NCBI GenBank assembly: GCA_030682595.1 | Contig: JAUXNZ010000006.1 | Span: 1 to 21,245, forward strand | From: Rhodocyclaceae bacterium | Lineage (GTDB): Bacteria > Pseudomonadota > Gammaproteobacteria > Burkholderiales > Rhodocyclaceae | Direction: 5' to 3' | DNA length: 21,245 bases | Shown: positions 15,660 through 21,245 of the stretch, piece after piece | Position numbering within the stretch: position 1 is the first letter of the stretch | Layout: the number at the start of each line of letters is the position of its first letter | Position numbers and translations under genes: made by a program | The notes under the pieces: model-generated | Databases searched by the model: none | What the model was told of the DNA's origin: nothing | Seen by the model: only the letters and a program-made list of their open reading frames with translations

Positions 15660-15696
15660 AAAAAGGGCCGCCCATGCAACGTGGGCGGCCCTTTTT
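15660..15696. terminator. Strong, bidirectional-looking intrinsic terminator after fba
   Basis: AAAAAGGGCCGCCCA and its exact complement form a 15-bp stem around a 7-base loop (TGCAACG), ending in TTTTT on the plus strand and TTTTT on the minus strand as well. It closes the fbp-fba operon and separates it from the EamA gene. Confidence 0.93.
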
Positions 15697-15736
15697 GTAT
15701 TAATCACCCACCTTTACGCGACGGAAGGGTTCAGGC

Positions 15737-16657
15737 ATGGATAGCCGCAAGGCACTCGATGGGCAGGCCATGGCCATCATGGTCGTCCTGTGCCTGATCT
15801 GGGGCTTGCAGCAGGTCGTGCTCAAGGCCGCGGCGGCGGACGTCACGCCCCTGATGCAGATTGCCATGCGCACGGGCATCGCGGCTGTGCTGGTCGGCCT
15901 GCTCATGGCCCGGCGCGGCGAGCGCATCCGCCTCGCCGACGGCACCTGGCGCCCCGGCCTGCTGGTCGGATTCCTCTTCGCGCTGGAATTCCTGCTCGTC
16001 GGCGAAGGCCTGCGCTTCACCTCGGCCTCGCACATGGTAGTGTTTCTCTACACCGCGCCGATCTTCGTCGCCCTCGGCCTGCACTGGAAACTGCCGGCCG
16101 AGCGGCTCGCCGCCATCCAGTGGTTCGGCGTCGCGCTCGCCTTCGGCGGCATCGTCATCGCCTTCTTCGGTCGGGGACGGCCGGCCGGCGATCTCGCCGC
16201 CATGCTCTGGGGCGACCTCCTCGCGCTCGGGGCGGGCATCGCCTGGGCCGCCACCACGGTCGCCGTGCGGCTCTCCAGCCTCGCCCGCGAGCCGGCCACC
16301 AAGACGCTGTTCTACCAGCTTGCCGTGGGCTTCGTCCTGCTCATGCTGGCCGCCATCGCCCTCGGCCAGACCGGCTTCAAGCCCACCCCGCTCGCGTTGG
16401 GCAGCCTGCTGTTCCAGGCGCTGGTCGTCTCCTTCGCCAGCTACCTCGCCTGGTTCTGGCTGCTGCGCCAATACCTCGCCTCGCGGCTCGGCGTGTTCTC
16501 CTTCCTCACGCCGCTGTTCGGCGTGGCTTTTGGTGTCTGGCTGCTCGATGAGCCATTGGAACCCAGCTTCCTCATCGGCGCGACACTCGTCTGCACCGGC
16601 ATCATCCTCGTCAGCGGCTACGGCTGGATCAGGAGCCTGTTCGGCGGGGAGCGATGA
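15737..16657 (+). CDS. EamA/DMT-family permease
   Basis: A 306-residue inner-membrane protein made of two EamA repeats, about ten hydrophobic segments in all (first near 12-32, last near 280-298). Family hallmarks are LIWGLQQVVLK in helix 1, GLRFTSASHMVVFLYTAPIFVAL at the end of repeat one, and SRLGVFSFLTPLFGVAFGVWLLDEPL in repeat two. Members export amino acids or other metabolites, or are uncharacterised; the substrate cannot be told from sequence. GGAAGGG lies nine bases before the ATG. It stands alone after the fba terminator and is convergent with the trp operon. Confidence 0.88.
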   Translation: MDSRKALDGQAMAIMVVLCLIWGLQQVVLKAAAADVTPLMQIAMRTGIAAVLVGLLMARRGERIRLADGTWRPGLLVGFLFALEFLLVGEGLRFTSASHMVVFLYTAPIFVALGLHWKLPAERLAAIQWFGVALAFGGIVIAFFGRGRPAGDLAAMLWGDLLALGAGIAWAATTVAVRLSSLAREPATKTLFYQLAVGFVLLMLAAIALGQTGFKPTPLALGSLLFQALVVSFASYLAWFWLLRQYLASRLGVFSFLTPLFGVAFGVWLLDEPLEPSFLIGATLVCTGIILVSGYGWIRSLFGGER

Positions 16658-16667
16658 CCGTCCCGTA

Positions 16668-16691
16668 AAAGTCGGCCCTGGTAGGACGGCG
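16668..16691 (+). repeat. 24-bp dispersed element, copy B (after EamA gene)
   Basis: Begins 10 bases after the EamA stop. It differs from copy A at two positions (GCGCTGG to GCCCTGG, and CAGG to TAGG). Same orientation relative to the preceding stop codon as copy A. Confidence 0.8.
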
Positions 16692-16708
16692 GTTATCCAG
16701 CCAGCCAG

Positions 16709-16921
16709 CTACGCAACCCGCACCTCGTCATCCCCGACCCTTACTACCTGCCCTACGCGGATCTTGCACGCCTTGCGGGTTTCGGGGTGGCCATCGACGC
16801 TGACTGCGCCGGCGACGATCATGGCCTTGGCGGCGCCGCCGGAGGGGGCGAGGGCGAGCAGCTTGAGCAGCGTGTGCAGCTCGACGAATTCCTTTTCCAG
16901 CCGGAAGGTATGTTGGGTCAT
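16709..16921 (-). CDS. YbcJ-like S4-domain RNA-binding protein
   Basis: A 70-residue protein, nearly all of it an S4 domain: VELHTLLKLLALAPSGGAAKAMI, VSVDGHPETRKACKIRVGQVV. Length and the DG-x-x-ETRK-x-CKI stretch match my memory of E. coli YbcJ, a small RNA-binding protein of unknown target. It follows trpC after 58 bases on the same strand and is probably co-transcribed as the last gene of the trp unit. The ATG at 16921 gives the normal N-terminus, but no Shine-Dalgarno is visible because copy C of the 24-bp element lies two bases upstream of the ATG. An upstream in-frame start at 17056 overlaps trpC and adds non-homologous sequence. Confidence 0.82.
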   Translation of the reverse strand: MTQHTFRLEKEFVELHTLLKLLALAPSGGAAKAMIVAGAVSVDGHPETRKACKIRVGQVVRVGDDEVRVA

Positions 16922-16923
16922 TG

Positions 16924-16947
16924 AAAGTCGGCGCTGGCGGGACGGCG
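16924..16947 (+). repeat. 24-bp dispersed element, copy C (between trpC and the S4 gene)
   Basis: Differs from copy A at one position (CAGG to CGGG). It occupies the place where the S4 gene's ribosome-binding site should be, in antisense orientation to that gene. GGCGG inside it can pair with CCGCC about 16 bases downstream. Confidence 0.85.
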
Positions 16948-16979
16948 CAAAGGATCCGCCGTGTTGATGGGGACGGCGG

Positions 16980-17783
16980 TCAGAAGCCGAACAGGCGCGC
17001 CAGTTCGGCGCCGGGGGAGGGCGCGCGCATGAAGGCTTCGCCGACGAGGAAGGCATTGACGTGGTGCTGTTTCATCAGCGCCACGTCGGCGGGGGTGAGG
17101 ATGCCGGATTCGGTGATGACGATGCGGTCGGCCGGGATGCGGGCCAGTTGCGACAGCGTCGTGTCGAGGCTGACCTCGAAAGTGCGCAGGTTGCGGTTGT
17201 TGATGCCGATCAGCGGGGTCTTGAGTTGCAGTGCGCGGTCGAGTTCGCCGGCATCGTGGCTTTCGACCAGCACGGCCATGCCGAGCGAGAGGGCGAGGTC
17301 TTCGAGTTCGGCCATCTGCGTGTCCGTGAGCGCGGCGACGATCAGCAGGATGGCATCGGCGCCCATCGCGCGGGCTTCATAGACCTGATACGGGTCGATC
17401 ATGAAGTCCTTGCGTAGCACCGGCAGCGTGCAGGCGGCGCGGGCGGCTTGCAGGTATTCCGTGCTGCCCTGAAAGAACTGGCGGTCGGTGAGCACCGAGA
17501 GGCAGGCGGCGCCGTGCTGTGCGTAGTCGGCGGCGATTTCGGCAGGATGGAAGTCGGGGCGGATCACGCCTTTCGACGGGCTGGCCTTCTTGATTTCTGC
17601 AATGACCGCCGCGCGTTTCGCCGTGTTACCAGCGCCGACTTTCGCGCGGATCGCGCCAACGAAGTCGCGCGGCTTCGCTTGCGTTTCCGCCGCGGCACGC
17701 AGCGCCGCAAGCGGCTGGGCGGCCGATGCGGCGGCAACTTCCTCGCGTTTCACCGCGAGGATCTGGTTCAGGATGTCGCTCAC
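16980..17783 (-). CDS. trpC: Indole-3-glycerol phosphate synthase
   Basis: A 267-residue TIM-barrel enzyme closing the indole ring in tryptophan synthesis; it is the single-function form, with no TrpF fused. Motifs are EIKKASPSKG (63-72), ACLSVLTDRQFFQGS, VLRKDFMIDPYQ (catalytic Lys in KDF), VLVESHD, GINNRNLRTFEV, VITESGI and FLVGEAFMRA. The start overlaps the trpD stop by four bases, so translation is coupled. Residues 48-55 (KVGAGNTA) are exactly encoded by copy D of the 24-bp element, just before the first barrel strand; relatives I remember are about four residues shorter there. Confidence 0.96.
   Translation of the reverse strand: MSDILNQILAVKREEVAAASAAQPLAALRAAAETQAKPRDFVGAIRAKVGAGNTAKRAAVIAEIKKASPSKGVIRPDFHPAEIAADYAQHGAACLSVLTDRQFFQGSTEYLQAARAACTLPVLRKDFMIDPYQVYEARAMGADAILLIVAALTDTQMAELEDLALSLGMAVLVESHDAGELDRALQLKTPLIGINNRNLRTFEVSLDTTLSQLARIPADRIVITESGILTPADVALMKQHHVNAFLVGEAFMRAPSPGAELARLFGF
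17619..17642 (-). repeat. 24-bp dispersed element, copy D (inside trpC)
   Basis: Read on the minus strand it matches copy A at 21 of 24 positions (CAGG replaced by TAAC). It covers exactly eight in-frame trpC codons, residues 48-55. Confidence 0.65.
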
Positions 17784-18802
17784 AATGAGTTCGTGACCTT
17801 GACGAACTCGTCGAGCTTGGCGAGCGCCTTGCCGCTCTCGATGGTCTGGCGGGCAAGGCGGATGCCCGTGGCGATGTCGGCAGCGAGGTTGGCCGCGTAG
17901 AGCGCCGCTCCCGCATTCAGGCAGACGATCTCGAGCGCCGGCCCGGGCTGGTTTTCCAGCACGCCGAGCAATCGGCCCTTCGATTCGGCGGCATCGGCCA
18001 CCTTGAGGTTGCGCGTGGCGATCATCTGCAGGCCGAAGTCCTCGGGGTGAATTTCGTACTCGCTGATCTTCCCGTCCTTGAGTTCACCGACCAGCGTGGC
18101 GGCGCCGAGCGAGATCTCGTCCATGCCGTCCTTGCCATACACCACCAGGACATGCCGGGCGCCGAGCTGCTGCATGACGCGCACCAGAATGCCGACCAGG
18201 TCGGGGTGGAACACGCCGAGCAGCGTGTTGGGCGCGCCGGCCGGGTTGGTCAGCGGGCCGAGGATGTTGAAGATGGTGCGCACGCCCATTTCCTTGCGCA
18301 CCGGCGCGACGTTCTTCATCGCCGGGTGGTGGTTGGGCGCGAACATGAAGCCCATGCCGGTCTGGCGGATGCACGCCGCGACCTGCGGCGCCTGCAGGTT
18401 GATCTTCGCACCGAGCGCTTCGAGCACGTCGGCGGCGCCGGACTTGGACGAGACGCTGCGGTTGCCGTGCTTGGCCACCGTCGCGCCGGCCGCCGCGGCG
18501 ACGAAGGCGGACGCGGTGGAGATGTTGAAGGTGTGGGAGCTGTCGCCGCCGGTGCCGACGATGTCGACGAAGTGTTCGTTGTGCGGCACGTCGACCTTGG
18601 TGCACAGTTCGCGCATCACAGTTGCGGCGGCGGCGATCTCGCCGATGGTTTCCTTCTTGACGCGCAGGCCGGTGAGGATGGCCGCGGTCATCACCGGCGA
18701 GATCTCGCCGGCCATGATCAGCCGCATCAGGTGCAGCATCTCGTCGTGGAAGATTTCGCGATGTTCGATGGTGCGCTGGAGCGCTTCCTGGGCAGTGATC
18801 AT
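17780..18802 (-). CDS. trpD: Anthranilate phosphoribosyltransferase
   Basis: A 340-residue enzyme that adds phosphoribose to anthranilate. Motifs are the PRPP-binding DIVGTGGDSSHTFNIST (GTGGD at 83-87), KHGNRSVSSKSGAADVLEALG (111-131), FMFAPNHHPAMKNVAPVRKEMGVRTIFNILGPLTNPA and GKDGMDEISL. Length is typical. It starts one base after the trpG stop and overlaps trpC by four bases. It is separate from trpG, unlike the fused enterobacterial gene. Confidence 0.97.
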   Translation of the reverse strand: MITAQEALQRTIEHREIFHDEMLHLMRLIMAGEISPVMTAAILTGLRVKKETIGEIAAAATVMRELCTKVDVPHNEHFVDIVGTGGDSSHTFNISTASAFVAAAAGATVAKHGNRSVSSKSGAADVLEALGAKINLQAPQVAACIRQTGMGFMFAPNHHPAMKNVAPVRKEMGVRTIFNILGPLTNPAGAPNTLLGVFHPDLVGILVRVMQQLGARHVLVVYGKDGMDEISLGAATLVGELKDGKISEYEIHPEDFGLQMIATRNLKVADAAESKGRLLGVLENQPGPALEIVCLNAGAALYAANLAADIATGIRLARQTIESGKALAKLDEFVKVTNSL

Positions 18803-18803
18803 C

Positions 18804-19373
18804 TTATTTTCCTTCGAGGAAGTTCTTCAGCAGGGTGTGGCCATGCTCGGTCATGATGGATTCGGGATGGAACTGCACGCCCTGCACGGCAAATTCCTTA
18901 TGGCGCACGCCCATGATCTCGCCGTCGTCCGTCCAGGCGGTGATTTCAAGGCAGGCCGGCAGCGTCTCGCGGCGAATGACAAGCGAGTGATAACGCGTGG
19001 CGGTGAAGGGATTGGGCAGGTTGGCGAACACGCCGGTGTTGGTGTGATGCACCGCCGACAACTTGCCGTGCATGGGCTTTTGCGCATGGACGATCGCGCC
19101 GCCGAAGGCGTAGCCGATGCTCTGATGGCCCAGACAAACGCCGAGGATCGGCAGCTTGCCGGCGAATTCCTTGATCGCGTCAACCGAAATGCCCGCTTCT
19201 TTCGGCGAGCACGGGCCGGGCGAGATGACCAGATAATCCGGTCGCATCGCGGCGATTTCCTTGAGCGTGATGGCGTCGTTGCGGAACACCTGAACGTCCT
19301 CGCCAAGCTCGCCGAAATATTGCACGAGGTTGTAGGTGAAGGAGTCGTAGTTGTCGATCATCAAGAGAGACAT
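18804..19373 (-). CDS. trpG: Anthranilate synthase glutamine amidotransferase subunit (TrpG/PabA)
   Basis: A 189-residue class I glutamine amidotransferase that supplies ammonia to TrpE. The N-terminus is MSLLMIDNYDSFTYNLVQYF, the oxyanion region VISPGPCSPKEAG, the catalytic cysteine C80 in GVCLGHQSIGYAFGG, and the His/Glu pair H169 and E171 in FHPES. It lies 10 bases after trpE and 1 base before trpD. It may also serve p-aminobenzoate synthesis, as single-copy TrpG/PabA proteins often do. Confidence 0.96.
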   Translation of the reverse strand: MSLLMIDNYDSFTYNLVQYFGELGEDVQVFRNDAITLKEIAAMRPDYLVISPGPCSPKEAGISVDAIKEFAGKLPILGVCLGHQSIGYAFGGAIVHAQKPMHGKLSAVHHTNTGVFANLPNPFTATRYHSLVIRRETLPACLEITAWTDDGEIMGVRHKEFAVQGVQFHPESIMTEHGHTLLKNFLEGK

Positions 19374-19383
19374 CTTCGGCTCC

Positions 19384-20883
19384 TTAACCTAAGCGCGTGT
19401 CGAGGCCGGCTTCGGCCATTTCGGCGGCGCGCAGTTGCGCCTTGGCCTTGTTCAGCGTTTCCTGCCATTCGCTGTCGGGGTCGGAGTCGGCGACGATGCC
19501 GGCGCCCGCCTGCACATAGATGCGGCCGTCCTTGACGACGGCGGTGCGGATGGCGATGGCGAGATCCATGTCGCCGTTGAAGCCGAGATAGCCGACTGAT
19601 CCCGCGTAAATGCCGCGCTTGGTCGGTTCCAGTTCGTCGATGATTTCCATCGCGCGCACCTTGGGGGCGCCCGAGACCGTGCCGGCGGGGAAGGTGGCGC
19701 GCAGCACCGAGACCGGGCCTTCGTCGTCCTTCAGTTCGCCTTCGACGTTGGAGACGATGTGCATGACATGAGAGTAACGCTCGACGGCGTATTGCGCGGT
19801 GACCTTGCCGCTGCCGGTCTTGGCGATGCGGCCAACGTCGTTCCTGCCCAGGTCGAGCAGTTGCAGGTGTTCGGCGCGTTCCTTTTCGTCGGCGAGCAAT
19901 TCCGCCGCCAGCGCTTCATCCTCCGTGACTGTGGCGCCGCGCTTGCGGGTGCCGGCGATGGGGCGCAGGGTGATGCGTTTGCGGTGCTGCTCACCGCTGC
20001 CTTCGCCTTCGAGGCGCACGAGGATTTCCGGCGAGGCGCCGACCACCTGAAAATCGCCGAAGTCGAAGAGGAACATGTAGGGCGAGGGGTTGAGCGTGCG
20101 CAGGGCGCGGTAGAGCGCCAGCGGGCTGGCGCTGAAGGGCTTGCTCATGCGCTGGCTCAATACCACCTGCATGACGTCGCCATCGATGATGTATTGCTTG
20201 GCGCGGCGCACGGCAGCCTTGAAGTCTTCCTCGGGAAATTCAAAAGTCGGCGCTGACGAGACGGCGGCAGTATCGGCGGGCAATTGCACCGGGGCGCGGA
20301 GCTTGGCGAGCAGCTCTTTCAGCCGGGCCTGAGCGTGCCGCCAGGCGCCGGGGAAGCCGGGCTCGGCATAGACGACGAGGGTCAGCTTGCCCGACAGGTT
20401 GTCGACGATGGCGATTTCTTCCGACAGCAGCAGCAGGATGTCCGGCACGCCGAGCGGATCGGGTTTGGTTACGTTGGCGAGCCTGGGCTCGATGTAACGC
20501 ACCGTGTCGTAACCGAACACGCCGACCAGACCGCCGCAGAAGCGCGGCAGGCCCGGCAGGTCGGGCACCTTGAAGCGCGCCATGAATTCCGAGATATACG
20601 ACATCGGATTGGTATGCTCGCGTCGCTCAGCGACACGGTTGCCGGTCAGGAGCAGGATGGTCGAGTCGGTGACGGCGATGCGCGTCGGCGTGGTCAGGCC
20701 GATGAAGGAATAGCGGCCAAAACGTTCGCCGCCTTGCACCGATTCGAGAAGGTAGGAATGCGGGCCTTCGGCGAGCTTCAGGTAGATCGACAGGGGGGTG
20801 TCGAGGTCGGCGAAGGTTTCGAGGGTAACGGGAATGCGGTTGTAGCCCTCGAGGGCCAACCGGTCAAATTCGGATTCTTTCAT
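19384..20883 (-). CDS. trpE: Anthranilate synthase component I
   Basis: A 499-residue chorismate-using enzyme that makes anthranilate with TrpG. The N-terminal feedback domain contains LLESVQGGERFGRYSFIG (45-62, with the LLES motif linked to Trp binding). The catalytic domain includes DGDVMQVVLSQRM, LRTLNPSPYMF, PIAGTRKRGAT, LLADEKERAEHLQLLDLGRNDVGR, VMHIVSNVEG, FPAGTVSGAPKVRAMEIIDELE and YVQAGAGIVADSDPDSEW. GGAG lies five bases before the ATG. The flexible linker between the domains (about 197-220) holds copy E of the 24-bp element. A Trp-rich leader ORF lies upstream. Confidence 0.97.
   Translation of the reverse strand: MKESEFDRLALEGYNRIPVTLETFADLDTPLSIYLKLAEGPHSYLLESVQGGERFGRYSFIGLTTPTRIAVTDSTILLLTGNRVAERREHTNPMSYISEFMARFKVPDLPGLPRFCGGLVGVFGYDTVRYIEPRLANVTKPDPLGVPDILLLLSEEIAIVDNLSGKLTLVVYAEPGFPGAWRHAQARLKELLAKLRAPVQLPADTAAVSSAPTFEFPEEDFKAAVRRAKQYIIDGDVMQVVLSQRMSKPFSASPLALYRALRTLNPSPYMFLFDFGDFQVVGASPEILVRLEGEGSGEQHRKRITLRPIAGTRKRGATVTEDEALAAELLADEKERAEHLQLLDLGRNDVGRIAKTGSGKVTAQYAVERYSHVMHIVSNVEGELKDDEGPVSVLRATFPAGTVSGAPKVRAMEIIDELEPTKRGIYAGSVGYLGFNGDMDLAIAIRTAVVKDGRIYVQAGAGIVADSDPDSEWQETLNKAKAQLRAAEMAEAGLDTRLG
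20243..20266 (+). repeat. 24-bp dispersed element, copy E (inside trpE, antisense)
   Basis: On the plus strand it matches copy A at 21 of 24 positions. It lies antisense in trpE, covering codons for residues 206-214 in the linker between the two domains. Confidence 0.65.
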
Positions 20884-20914
20884 GACAACTCCACTACAAA
20901 GACTTGAACGAAGG

Positions 20915-20966
20915 TGCGCTGCTCATAGTGAAACAGGCAGGCGCATTGGCGAGGAAATTCGGCGCC
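20915..20966 (-). promoter_or_regulatory. Candidate trp attenuator: two mutually exclusive hairpins between leader ORF and trpE
   Basis: On the minus strand GGCGCC (20961-20966) can pair with GCGCC (20940-20944), while TGCGC-C-TGC (20937-20945) can instead pair with GCAGCGCA (20915-20922), 8 bp with one bulge and a 14-base loop. Both use the same TGCGCC, as expected of an antiterminator/terminator switch. Upstream, TGGCGA across the leader Trp/Arg codons (20984-20989) can pair with TCGCCA (20947-20952). The tract after the last stem (CCTTCGTTC) is a poor U-run, so intrinsic termination is not assured. Confidence 0.45.
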
Positions 20967-20971
20967 GAAAT

Positions 20972-21049
20972 TCAGTGCCAGGGTCGCCAGGGCCAAGCCT
21001 CCGCCGCGCTGGGGCGGACCGGCTGTAGTGTCGTGGAGGAGTTGTTCAT
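20972..21049 (-). CDS. trpL: Trp-rich leader peptide (candidate TrpL)
   Basis: A 25-codon ORF from ATG to TGA in the gph-trpE spacer, whose last seven residues are W-P-W-R-P-W-H: three UGG codons within six, by chance very unlikely. This is the signature of a leader peptide that senses charged tRNA-Trp. It begins 15 bases after the gph stop and in the same frame; there is no good Shine-Dalgarno, so it might be translated by re-initiation after gph. A weak TATAGT (-10 like, 21102-21107, minus strand) within gph could start a trp transcript but lacks a good -35. The trpE ATG is 88 bases downstream. Known: Trp leader peptides control trpE in many proteobacteria. Inferred: that it works here. Confidence 0.72.
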   Translation of the reverse strand: MNNSSTTLQPVRPSAAEAWPWRPWH

Positions 21050-21064
21050 GGTTTGTGGATCAGC

Positions 21065-21245
21065 TCAGTCAATCAAATGCGCGGCCTCAAGAATGGATGC
21101 GACTATAGCATCGGCGGCGAGGCCCTGCACGTCCTGGCCTTCGTTGTAGCCGTAGGGCACCAGGAAGACCCGGCAACCCGCCGCGCGCCCGGCCTTGAAG
21201 TCATGCACCGAATCGCCGATCAGCAAGGTGTCGGCGGGCGAGACA
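21065..21245 (-). CDS. gph: Phosphoglycolate phosphatase (C-terminal end; rest outside window)
   Basis: The last 60 codons of a HAD-family phosphatase, cut by the right edge. The visible part has the HAD motif IV region LLIGDSVHDFKAGRAAGC, followed by VFLVPYGYNEG, typical of Gph/CbbZ. The enzyme removes 2-phosphoglycolate, which arises from DNA repair and, in a RubisCO-bearing organism, from the oxygenase reaction. Gph is commonly upstream of trpE in betaproteobacteria as I remember it, and the same-strand arrangement suggests co-transcription. HAD phosphatases with other substrates cannot be fully excluded from this fragment. Confidence 0.8.
   Translation of the reverse strand, partial: VSPADTLLIGDSVHDFKAGRAAGCRVFLVPYGYNEGQDVQGLAADAIVASILEAAHLID

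Noticed and set aside
5018..20266. CRISPR array
   Set aside because: The 24-bp repeats are kilobases apart, in both orientations and partly inside genes, with no cas genes.
20957..20968. TTCGGCGCCGAA palindrome after the Trp leader ORF as a terminator
   Set aside because: The palindrome leaves almost no loop and is not followed by a T-run; more likely part of the alternative pairings.

Overview
The window is GC-rich, gene-dense bacterial chromosome, most likely from an autotrophic betaproteobacterium of the Rhodocyclales/Nitrosomonadales type. The basis is a proteobacterial class I phosphoribulokinase within a Calvin-cycle and glycolysis cluster, a trpE-trpG-trpD-trpC order with gph upstream, and betaproteobacterial-looking FtsK, LolA and TrpC. 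The lineage is inferred from remembered protein similarity, not from a search. I see no tRNA, rRNA, CRISPR, transposase or phage gene.

Layout. (1) 1-2553, minus strand: trxB, a small Smr-domain protein and a U32 tRNA-hydroxylation protein (trhP/yegQ, cut by the left edge) form a tight, probably translationally coupled unit. (2) 2689-5702, plus strand: ftsK, then lolA. (3) 5734-6159, minus strand: an exported DsrE-like protein. (4) 6160-6659: a 500-base gap with an AT-rich block, several inverted repeats and a strong intrinsic terminator that has no gene in front of it. (5) 6660-15643, plus strand: fbp-prk-tkt-gap-pgk-pyk-fba, a Calvin-cycle/lower-glycolysis operon closed by a strong terminator. 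RubisCO is not in the window. Stem-loops lie in the gap-pgk and pgk-pyk spacers. (6) 15737-16657, plus strand: an EamA-family transporter. (7) 16709-21245, minus strand: gph (cut by the right edge), a short Trp-rich leader peptide, trpE, trpG, trpD, trpC and a YbcJ-like S4 RNA-binding protein.

The operon in (5) phosphorylates ribulose-5-phosphate (prk), reduces 3-phosphoglycerate (pgk, gap) and regenerates the acceptor (fba, fbp, tkt). Pyk draws carbon off to pyruvate. The gph product removes 2-phosphoglycolate, a RubisCO oxygenase by-product, so its position beside trp may still matter to autotrophy.

Most notable points: a 24-bp element present five times, three times between genes and twice inside trp coding regions (exactly eight in-frame codons in trpC); a previously unlisted Trp-codon-rich leader ORF with alternative hairpins before trpE; an orphan terminator and structured leader before the cbb operon; and an FBPase with substitutions at several normally invariant metal-ligand positions. 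The rest is ordinary housekeeping sequence.
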